From JAJXYN01 sp964532735 (GTDB taxonomy: Bacteria > Patescibacteriota > Patescibacteriia > JAGPKW01): a stretch of 5,216 bases of DNA. The notes beneath the pieces are model-generated. The model was not told the DNA's origin, ran no database searches, and was given only the letters and a program-made list of their open reading frames with translations. The stretch spans positions 1 to 5,216 of the forward strand of contig CAZHKK010000028.1 in the NCBI GenBank assembly GCA_964532735.1, given 5' to 3'. Position 1 is the stretch's first letter. Each line of letters starts with the position of its first letter. Shown piece after piece: positions 1-4,993 of the stretch. The position numbers were made by a program, and so were the translations under genes.

Positions 1-440
1 ATAAAGAAAATGCAAACATTGCTTTAAATCGTATAAAAAATAGGAATCCAAAAATAGAAATAAATTCGAAGAAATATATTGATAAAATTAAAAACGATAT
101 TAGAACCAAAGATCTTTTTAGATCTTATCTAATGATTAATAGATTAATTGGTCAAAAAGAAACAAGTGCTACTAATTTATTAAGTAAAGAATCTTTTGAA
201 AATATTGTTATTAAAACTAAGAGCACATCAGATATTTTTAGTTTAGATATTTTTAGAAATAGAGACATACAAGAACATTTAAAACAAGATTTTAATCCAG
301 AAGAATATAAGAAATATTATAAAGAATTTATAGAACAAAAATTACTTGCTGAGAATAAAGATAATATTAAAAAATATATTAAAATTCAATCAATTATTAA
401 TTCTCCAAAATGGCAGGAAATGTGGAATAATGTTGCCTAA
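1..440 (+). CDS. C-terminal part of an unrecognised lysine-rich protein (5' end outside window)
   Basis: The reading frame is open from base 3 to the TAA at 438-440. An internal ATG at 132 is not the start, because 43 further codons in the same frame lie upstream and run off the window edge, so about 145 C-terminal residues are visible. The protein is rich in Lys, Asn, Ile and Glu and looks mostly helical, with no membrane segment, cysteine cluster or nucleotide-binding motif. The last 50 residues are strongly charged and end in a Trp-containing segment (KWQEMWNNVA). Base composition matches the AT-rich background, so it looks like a resident gene rather than a recent arrival. It ends 5 bases before a bidirectional terminator and converges on the gene at 477-995. 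I do not recognise the family. The upstream sequence would be needed to say whether this is one domain of a larger protein. Confidence 0.75.
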   Translation, partial: KENANIALNRIKNRNPKIEINSKKYIDKIKNDIRTKDLFRSYLMINRLIGQKETSATNLLSKESFENIVIKTKSTSDIFSLDIFRNRDIQEHLKQDFNPEEYKKYYKEFIEQKLLAENKDNIKKYIKIQSIINSPKWQEMWNNVA

Positions 441-444
441 AAAG

Positions 445-478
445 AAAAAGACGAAATTTTATTTCACTTCGTCTTTTT
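445..478. terminator. Bidirectional intrinsic terminator between convergent genes
   Basis: An 11-bp perfect stem pairs 445-455 (AAAAAGACGAA) with 468-478 (TTCGTCTTTTT) around a 12-nt loop. The right arm supplies the T-run for rightward transcripts. The left arm and the A-rich bases 441-449 supply the T-run for leftward ones. The stop codon of the leftward gene (477-479) lies partly inside the stem, so both genes share the signal. Confidence 0.85.
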
Positions 479-995
479 AATCGAATTTTTCTATTATTTC
501 GCTATTTAAAATATCAGAAACATGTTTTTTTCGTTTTTTATAGTATTCATATTCTTCACAAAATCTGGAATATATTTCTTTTGTATGTTTTATATAATCC
601 TCATTATGTTCAACCGTTTTTTCGGTATGAAAACTTAATATATAACTTATATAAATATAATCTGAATTATTTATATTATTTGATCCACCAACTAATTGAT
701 CAACATCATCAGAAACTATAAGACCAAGAGTTGGAAATAATTTTGGCTCAATAATATATTTATGTTCAACTCCACTCCATTCTTTTATATATACCCAAGC
801 TCTATCTCCAATTTCATTAACTTTAAGAATGAATTTATCTCCAGCGGGTTCTGTTTCTGCTCTTAAACCACGATCCTTACCCCAATGAAGATAAATATTA
901 AACATATTATATGATGTATATTCAAATTCTTTAATTGTTTCGAATACTTTCTCGTCTTGTTCAGACTGAGAAGGAAATTGAATAATATTACTCAT
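477..995 (-). CDS. Orphan hypothetical protein, 172 aa, soluble and acidic
   Basis: The ATG at 993-995 is well supported: a full AAGGAGG Shine-Dalgarno lies 5 bases upstream. The predicted protein has no signal peptide or membrane segment. It begins MSNIIQFP, and has an aromatic-rich central part (residues about 28-75, containing YLHWGKDRG and DRAWVYIKEW) that looks like beta structure. The C-terminal third (about 125-172) is charged, Tyr/Glu/Lys-rich and probably helical. I do not recognise the family. By hand count on sampled stretches its GC is about 27%, higher than most neighbours and highest over the central codons (841-900). Together with the strong ribosome binding site, this sets it apart from the other complete genes and is compatible with acquisition by transfer. 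It ends inside the shared terminator with the upstream convergent gene, and its promoter side faces the GC-rich island at 1106-1301. Confidence 0.75.
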   Translation of the reverse strand: MSNIIQFPSQSEQDEKVFETIKEFEYTSYNMFNIYLHWGKDRGLRAETEPAGDKFILKVNEIGDRAWVYIKEWSGVEHKYIIEPKLFPTLGLIVSDDVDQLVGGSNNINNSDYIYISYILSFHTEKTVEHNEDYIKHTKEIYSRFCEEYEYYKKRKKHVSDILNSEIIEKFD

Positions 996-1000
996 CTCAG

Positions 1001-1007
1001 CCTCCTT
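1001..1007 (-). promoter_or_regulatory. Strong Shine-Dalgarno (AAGGAGG) of the 477-995 gene
   Basis: On the minus strand AAGGAGG is followed by the 5-base spacer CTGAG and then ATG. This is a perfect anti-16S match and the only convincing ribosome binding site in the window. It fixes the start of the orphan gene. Confidence 0.85.
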
Positions 1008-1022
1008 ATGATTTGTTTATAT

Positions 1023-1051
1023 ATTTAACCATATTTTTAATAAAAAAGCAA
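1023..1051 (-). promoter_or_regulatory. Possible promoter of the 477-995 gene
   Basis: On the minus strand TTGCTT (1046-1051) and TTAAAT (1023-1028) are separated by 17 bases, giving a start point just upstream of the ribosome binding site. Both boxes are imperfect and the DNA is AT-rich. An alternative is TTGACT (1098-1103) with TAATAT (1073-1078) at a 19-base spacing. Neither is certain. Confidence 0.3.
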
Positions 1052-1153
1052 TAAAATGAATATAATTATTTAATATTAGCCGATAATTATTATATTAAGT
1101 CAAAAACTATACTAAACAATCTCCTGTTTAACTAGTGAATACAAGCTTACGTA

Positions 1154-1171
1154 GTGTCGCATGTGTCGCAT
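1154..1171. repeat. Perfect tandem duplication of GTGTCGCAT
   Basis: GTGTCGCAT at 1154-1162 is followed directly by an identical copy at 1163-1171. The unit contains CG and is rare in composition for this window. Back-to-back 9-mers of this kind can be iteron-like or protein-binding sites, but two copies are too few to be sure. Confidence 0.6.
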
Positions 1172-1244
1172 TAACTCCCCTACTTTAAACACCAGAAATA
1201 CCCATATACATTGAGACCCGAGAGCGTCACAATTCTTCAAAACT

Positions 1245-1270
1245 AGCACCCTAAATCCCCTTGTGGTGCT
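1245..1270. other. Small hairpin inside the GC-rich island
   Basis: AGCACC (1245-1250) pairs with GGTGCT (1265-1270) around a 14-base loop. On the plus strand it is followed by TTTTATC, so it vaguely resembles a weak terminator. The 6-bp stem with a long loop is weak evidence for a functional RNA. Confidence 0.3.
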
Positions 1271-1408
1271 TTTATCTACATTTACGCAACCCCGATTCTC
1301 CGTCAAAATACAAATAGATAGTATTAGCTGTTTTTATATTGTATTAATTTAATTAACTATTATTAATTTTTGTGTTATATTCTATATATAAATATAAAAT
1401 CTAAAAAT

Positions 1409-2110
1409 ATGACAAAAAATAAAAAAATATTTTCATTATCTATATTATCATTAATATTGATAATATCTTTATTAAGTGTTGTTTTTATTCTTAATAATAT
1501 TAAAAATAGAAATATTCCTACTAATATTAATAATAATGAAAATAAAATTACGTATATAAATTCTGAATATGGTTTTAGCGTTAATTTACCAAATACATGG
1601 CAAAATTATTCTATATTATCAGAAAAATGGACTGGATTAGATTTGGGTGGTAATGAAAATTACAATGGAGATATTATTTATATAAGACACCCGGAATGGT
1701 CTGAATATAATAAAAGACAAGATATACCTATTATGGTTTTTACAGAAAATCAATGGACCAAATTACAAAACAATGAATTTCATATAGGAGCTGCCCCTAT
1801 TAATCCTACTTTATTAGCTAGAAATCAAAATTATTTTTTCGCATTACCTGCTAGATATAATTTTGCTTTTTTAAATGGATATGAAGAAGTTGAAAATATA
1901 TTAAACTCTAATCCTGTTTTTGATAATAATTGGTTATTAATAAAAAAAGAAATATTAAATTGTAATATAAAAGAAATAACACAATTACATAGTGGTCTTG
2001 TTTCTATAAAATTAAAAAATAATTCTAGAATAGAAGGATATCAACCTAAAATTGATAATGTTTTTAGTCTTGTTAATTGTAAAAATAAAATTATATTTAT
2101 TACCGAATAA
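1409..2110 (+). CDS. Membrane-anchored PsbP-like protein, 233 aa
   Basis: I chose the ATG at 1409 over an in-frame TTG at 1370 because it gives a clean signal-anchor: Lys-rich residues 2-6, a hydrophobic helix at about 8-28, then a basic stop. There is no lipobox cysteine, so the protein is probably tethered with its body outside the cytoplasm. After an Asn-rich linker (about 32-47) comes a domain opening with the PsbP-like phrase YGFSVNLPNTW (54-64). It runs through IPIMVFTENQW (107-117) and a Pro/Ala-rich segment ending ALPARYNF (145-152). From memory this resembles a family widespread in Patescibacteria and often called PsbP-related; its role there is unknown. The tail (about 182-226) looks like a second small domain with cysteines at 185 and 224 that could form a disulfide. 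There is no Shine-Dalgarno. The gene ends in a strong terminator shared with the convergent gene. Confidence 0.8.
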   Translation: MTKNKKIFSLSILSLILIISLLSVVFILNNIKNRNIPTNINNNENKITYINSEYGFSVNLPNTWQNYSILSEKWTGLDLGGNENYNGDIIYIRHPEWSEYNKRQDIPIMVFTENQWTKLQNNEFHIGAAPINPTLLARNQNYFFALPARYNFAFLNGYEEVENILNSNPVFDNNWLLIKKEILNCNIKEITQLHSGLVSIKLKNNSRIEGYQPKIDNVFSLVNCKNKIIFITE

Positions 2111-2136
2111 AAAATCATCCAGCCGGATGATTTTTT
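2109..2136. terminator. Bidirectional intrinsic terminator, 12-bp stem and tetraloop
   Basis: A perfect 12-bp stem joins 2109-2120 with 2125-2136 around the loop AGCC. Its core is ATCATCC/GGATGAT and its ends are A-run and T-run, so it works as a terminator in both directions. It overlaps the stop codon of the rightward gene (2108-2110) and that of the leftward gene (2135-2137). Confidence 0.9.
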
Positions 2137-3394
2137 ATTTTTTAAACATATTTTTTATATTTTTTAATCTACTTTCTTCAAATTCTCTAGTATTTGTTAT
2201 TTTAAAAGATGAAAACTTTCTAAACACAAAAAAGAAAAGAAAATATATAATAGATGCTCCTAAAATCGCAAAAGACCCAAACTTTATAAAATCTCTTATA
2301 GAAAAAGAAACTGTATTTCCATGATATAGAACATTATTATAATTATCCATAACATTAAAATTAAAACCATAAATAGATCCGAGAGCTATAACAGATGCCA
2401 CCGCACTTACTATAAAAATTATCTGTAAAACGTTTAATTGCTTTTCTGTATTTTCTTGATAGATAAGACTAATAAGATTTAATGTGGAATCAACATTATT
2501 TTGAGTCATTTTCCACAAATTATTTACATAATCAGAAGTGTCAAACAATGTTTTAAATTCTATTTTTAAAAAATTTTCTATTTTTTTATTAAAATAATTT
2601 TTTTCTAAATTATTTATTTCTTTGTCTATATTAAATTTTATTTGTTCTAATCTTGAAGAAAAAAATATAACCTCATTATTAAGTTCTAAAAGAGAATCTC
2701 TAACTTGAGTTATTTTTTCTAATTTTATATTATTTTTTTTTCTAATTTTATCTAGTTCTTCCCATATAAACCTATGGAGATTTATTATTTTACTAAATTG
2801 ACTTTTTACATCAGATAAAAATATTATTTTTTCAAAAATTAAATTTTGATTTTTAATTTTATTTTTATTATTAAAAACAACCAATTCGCCTCCTAGAAAT
2901 AGATCAAAATCTTTATCCTTTATCTCTTTATTTATTTTTTCATTTTTTTCTAAAAATATTTTTTCTATATCTTTTTGATTTGTTGTTTCTATTTCTATTA
3001 TGAAAGGCATAACAGAGAACATAGATGTAAAAATTTTTGGTATTGGAGCACCCAAACTATAAAGATAAGAGAACGTTTTTAGTATATTATTTACAGAAAA
3101 ATCGGTTATATATTTACTATCTTTTTTTAAATCTTCTATTTCTTTACTAAAAATCATTAGACCATTTTCTTTATATAAAAAATCAATTTTATCAAATTTT
3201 GAATATATAAAACAACCTTCAATATTTGAATCTATTTTAAAATCTAAAACTTTTAATTTTTTATAAAGATCTAATAATTTTTTATTATCTAAAGATAAAT
3301 TTGTTTTTTTATTTTTTAGAAAATCATAGAACTCCTCAATGTGAACTATTGTTCTAGGAACCCAACTTCCTATATATATTTTTTTAAATTTCAT
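2135..3394 (-). CDS. CorA-like two-helix membrane protein with GFN in place of GMN, 419 aa
   Basis: The architecture matches the CorA/Mrs2/ZntB fold: a large N-terminal cytoplasmic part (about 1-200), a long charged helical or coiled-coil stretch (about 205-318), then two closely spaced membrane helices near the C terminus (about 321-341 and 372-391). The first helix ends IYGFN (341-345), at the position where CorA channels carry the YGMN selectivity signature. The alignment of LNVL, a hydrophobic helix and YGxN to CorA is the main evidence for homology. Differences from classical CorA are the Met-to-Phe change, a longer loop between the helices (about 346-371) and a 28-residue basic tail. 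It may transport a divalent cation, have different selectivity, or serve a non-transport role. The N terminus (YIGSWVPRT, residues 7-15) is unrecognised. The ATG at 3394 has only a weak AAAGGT upstream. Its codons are extremely AT-rich, under 10% GC in places. Confidence 0.6.
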   Translation of the reverse strand: MKFKKIYIGSWVPRTIVHIEEFYDFLKNKKTNLSLDNKKLLDLYKKLKVLDFKIDSNIEGCFIYSKFDKIDFLYKENGLMIFSKEIEDLKKDSKYITDFSVNNILKTFSYLYSLGAPIPKIFTSMFSVMPFIIEIETTNQKDIEKIFLEKNEKINKEIKDKDFDLFLGGELVVFNNKNKIKNQNLIFEKIIFLSDVKSQFSKIINLHRFIWEELDKIRKKNNIKLEKITQVRDSLLELNNEVIFFSSRLEQIKFNIDKEINNLEKNYFNKKIENFLKIEFKTLFDTSDYVNNLWKMTQNNVDSTLNLISLIYQENTEKQLNVLQIIFIVSAVASVIALGSIYGFNFNVMDNYNNVLYHGNTVSFSIRDFIKFGSFAILGASIIYFLFFFVFRKFSSFKITNTREFEESRLKNIKNMFKK

Positions 3395-3422
3395 TTTATA
3401 TTTTACCTTTTATTTTTAATTT

Positions 3423-3428
3423 ATTATA
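3423..3428 (-). promoter_or_regulatory. Candidate -10 box of the 2135-3394 gene
   Basis: On the minus strand this reads TATAAT, preceded directly by TG, and places the transcript start about 22 bases before the ATG. No good -35 box is visible; a T-run sits at the expected spacing. Confidence 0.4.
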
Positions 3429-3460
3429 CATTAAATATAAATATAAAAAAAGTTTATAAA

Positions 3461-3488
3461 TTGTAATATTTTTTATTAGTGTTAAAAT
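3461..3488 (+). promoter_or_regulatory. Candidate promoter of the capA-like gene, giving a leaderless or near-leaderless message
   Basis: TTGTAA (3461-3466) and TAAAAT (3483-3488) are separated by 16 bases. The normal distance from the -10 box would put the first transcribed base at about 3495, the A of the ATG itself. No Shine-Dalgarno is present, which agrees with a leaderless start, but AT-rich DNA gives such boxes easily. Confidence 0.35.
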
Positions 3489-3494
3489 TTAATT

Positions 3495-4535
3495 ATGCCA
3501 AAAAATAATATTATAAAACCTATTTTTATTTTTATATTTTTTATGTCATTTGTTTTTTTCCCAAAATGGCCTATTTTTTTATATCATGAAAACAAAAACT
3601 TAGAGAATGAATTTAAAATACAAAAAGATAGTAATATTTTAGATATAAACATGCTTTTTCTAGGTGATACTATGTTTGGAAGAAGTGTTGAAAGTTTATC
3701 AAAATTAAACATCAACTACCCTTTTGAAAAAATAAAAGATAATGATATTTTTAAAAACAAGGATATAATATACACTAACTTGGAAGGTCCAATAATGGAC
3801 CCTAATATAAAAACAAAAAATGGATCTACGATTTTTTCTTTTCCAAAATATTCTGTTGATGTATTAAAAAATAATAATATAAATCTTGTATCTTTATCAA
3901 ATAATCATTTACAAGATTATGGATTAAATGGCTATAAGCAAACTAAAAAATTTTTAGAAGAATCAGATATAAATTTTTTTGGAGATTATTATAATCAAGA
4001 ACATAATATTTTTTTTAAAAAAAATATTAATGGTAAAGATTTTATATTTTTTGGAATTAATATGATAAATTTTGATTTTGAAAAAAACTTAACTGAAAAT
4101 AAAAAATATATTATTGATATTATAGAAAAAACGAAACAAGAAAATCCTGATACGTTTTTTATTGCTTTTCCTCATTGGGGAAATGAATATAAAATAAAAT
4201 CTAATTCTATACAACAAGATTTTGCCTATGAACTTATAGATAATGGGGTTGATTTAATTATAGGTACACATCCTCATGTGACTCAAGAATATGAAGTTTA
4301 CAATAATAAATACATATTTTATTCCCTTGGAAACTTTATATTTGATCAATATTTTTCAGAAGAGACACAAGAAAGTATTGCTATAAAATTAAAAACCAAA
4401 AACCAAAAACTAAAAAATGAATACGAAATAGAAATCATTCCATTAAAAAGTATTAATAGCCAACCACAAGTCATTACAGACAAAAAAGAAAAAGAAGAAT
4501 TTTTAAATAAATATAATTTAATTAAAAATAAATAA
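3495..4535 (+). CDS. capA: CapA-family (PGA_cap) metallophosphatase-like surface protein, 346 aa
   Basis: An N-terminal hydrophobic helix (about 8-23) after a Lys/Asn start acts as a signal-anchor or uncleaved signal, placing the catalytic domain outside the membrane. The domain carries the standard CapA motifs in order: LGDTMFGR (56-63), NLEGP (95-99), SNNHLQDYG (135-143), PHWGNEY (226-232), GTHPHV (257-262) and YSLGNFIFDQ (276-285). The conserved Asp, Asn and His residues are those expected to bind two metals in a calcineurin-like phosphoesterase fold. In Bacillus, CapA takes part in poly-gamma-glutamate capsule synthesis or export. No capB or capC neighbour is visible here, so the substrate is unknown and the capsule role should not be transferred. 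Length is normal for the family. The charged tail after about 325 is less conserved. It may start the rightward run with dfx and pyrH, although dfx appears to have its own promoter in the 59-bp gap. Confidence 0.88.
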   Translation: MPKNNIIKPIFIFIFFMSFVFFPKWPIFLYHENKNLENEFKIQKDSNILDINMLFLGDTMFGRSVESLSKLNINYPFEKIKDNDIFKNKDIIYTNLEGPIMDPNIKTKNGSTIFSFPKYSVDVLKNNNINLVSLSNNHLQDYGLNGYKQTKKFLEESDINFFGDYYNQEHNIFFKKNINGKDFIFFGINMINFDFEKNLTENKKYIIDIIEKTKQENPDTFFIAFPHWGNEYKIKSNSIQQDFAYELIDNGVDLIIGTHPHVTQEYEVYNNKYIFYSLGNFIFDQYFSEETQESIAIKLKTKNQKLKNEYEIEIIPLKSINSQPQVITDKKEKEEFLNKYNLIKNK

Positions 4536-4548
4536 TATTTTATTATAT

Positions 4549-4578
4549 TTGATTATAGTTTATAATAATTACTATAAT
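4549..4578 (+). promoter_or_regulatory. Promoter of dfx-pyrH
   Basis: TTGATT (4549-4554) and a perfect TATAAT (4573-4578) are 18 bases apart, giving a start near 4585 and a leader of about 10 bases without a Shine-Dalgarno. A second TATAAT at 4561-4566 lacks a matching -35 box. An 8-bp inverted repeat, ATTATAGT (4552-4559) and ACTATAAT (4571-4578), overlaps both boxes. Confidence 0.45.
4560..4574. promoter_or_regulatory. PerR/Fur-like operator candidate upstream of dfx
   Basis: The 15 bases read TTATAAT-A-ATTACTA. The PerR box consensus known from Bacillus is TTATAAT-N-ATTATAA, so 12 of 14 defined positions match and the left half is perfect. It fills the gap between the predicted -35 and -10 of a superoxide reductase gene, where a repressor would block transcription. 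In DNA this AT-rich such matches arise by chance fairly often, so position and target gene carry most of the weight. Confidence 0.3.
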
Positions 4579-4594
4579 AAATAATTTTTAAATT

Positions 4595-4993
4595 ATGACC
4601 TTATTAAATCAAATATATAAATGCCCAATTTGTGGAAATATAGTAGAAGTTGTTCATTCTGCTAATGGTAATTTAGTTTGTTGTGGACAAGAAATGCAAT
4701 TACAAGAAGAAAAAACATCTCATCAAGAATTTTCATTAGAAAAACATGTTCCAATTATTGAAAAAACAGAAAATGGAATCAAAATTAAAATAGGTTCTAT
4801 TGCTCATCCTATGGAAGAATCTCATTATATTGAATTTATAGAAATTTTGACTTCTGATAATAAAATTGGCAGAAAATATTTAAAACCAGGAGAAAATCCA
4901 GAAGTTGAATTTAATACTAATTCTGAAATATTAGAAGTAAGAGAATATTGTAGTTTACATGGTTTATGGGTTAATAAAATTAAACAATTATAA
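4595..4993 (+). CDS. dfx: Superoxide reductase (desulfoferrodoxin, two-iron type), 132 aa
   Basis: It reduces superoxide to hydrogen peroxide without releasing oxygen (EC 1.15.1.2), in the cytoplasm, using electrons usually passed from a rubredoxin-like donor. Both iron centres are complete. The N-terminal desulforedoxin-like domain has Cys10, Cys13, Cys29 and Cys30 (CxxC and CC) for the FeCys4 site. The catalytic domain has Glu49-Lys50-His51, His71, His77, Cys119 and His122, exactly the FeHis4Cys ligands plus the Glu/Lys pair of the family. Length is close to the usual 125-130 residues. The ATG at 4595 gives the normal N terminus. No Shine-Dalgarno is present and the leader is probably short. 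The stop overlaps the next start as TAATG, so it is likely co-translated with pyrH. A PerR-like site in its promoter suggests stress control. No rubredoxin or peroxide-removing gene is visible in the window. Confidence 0.97.
   Translation: MTLLNQIYKCPICGNIVEVVHSANGNLVCCGQEMQLQEEKTSHQEFSLEKHVPIIEKTENGIKIKIGSIAHPMEESHYIEFIEILTSDNKIGRKYLKPGENPEVEFNTNSEILEVREYCSLHGLWVNKIKQL

Larger units (their letters stand above)
1106..1301. other. GC-rich island of unknown nature in a gene-free stretch
   Basis: Between the divergent starts at 995 and 1409 there are 413 bases without a convincing gene. Lines 1141-1320 contain 75 G or C in 180 bases (about 42%), against about 23% for 1081-1140 and still less after 1330. 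The G/C content is strand-biased: the plus strand is C-rich, with CCCC runs at 1177-1180, 1257-1260 and 1280-1283. In AT-rich genomes such islands are often structured RNAs, but I find little extended pairing and none of the signatures of tRNA, tmRNA, RNase P RNA, SRP RNA or 5S rRNA. A 64-codon minus-strand frame crosses it, with a TTG start, no ribosome site and codons (AGG, CGG, GGG, CTC) unlike the neighbours. A decayed mobile element, an unrecognised RNA or a regulatory or replication site all remain possible. Confidence 0.6.
1099..1308. repeat. 7-bp direct repeat GTCAAAA at both edges of the GC-rich island
   Basis: GTCAAAA occurs at 1099-1105 and again at 1302-1308, bracketing 196 bases of atypical composition. 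No matching terminal inverted repeats of useful length lie just inside, apart from a 6-bp inverted pair, ATACTA (1109-1114) and TAGTAT (1319-1324). The copies could be a target-site duplication or attachment core. Read on the minus strand, each contains TTGAC, so they could equally be two -35 boxes or coincidence. Confidence 0.3.

Noticed and set aside
1112..1306. A 64-codon minus-strand open frame across the GC-rich island
   Set aside because: It has a TTG start, no ribosome binding site and codons unlike any neighbour, and resembles no family. It is most likely open by chance because the island is GC-richer.
1106..1330. tRNA, tmRNA, RNase P RNA, SRP RNA or 5S rRNA in the island
   Set aside because: I looked for the T-arm GTTCGA-type motif, the RNase P and SRP core sequences and a cloverleaf on both strands and found none.
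1370..1408. Upstream TTG start adding 13 residues to the PsbP-like protein
   Set aside because: The ATG at 1409 gives a normal Lys-rich signal-anchor start. The extension has no ribosome site and overlaps the likely promoter.
2052..2324. A 90-codon plus-strand open frame
   Set aside because: It lies over the end of the PsbP-like gene, the terminator and the CorA-like gene on the other strand. It is a shadow with low-complexity Phe/Leu content.
4532..4546. Terminator after the CapA gene (ATAATA/TATTAT hairpin)
   Set aside because: A six-pair all-AT stem with a 3-base loop is too weak and is expected by chance in this composition.
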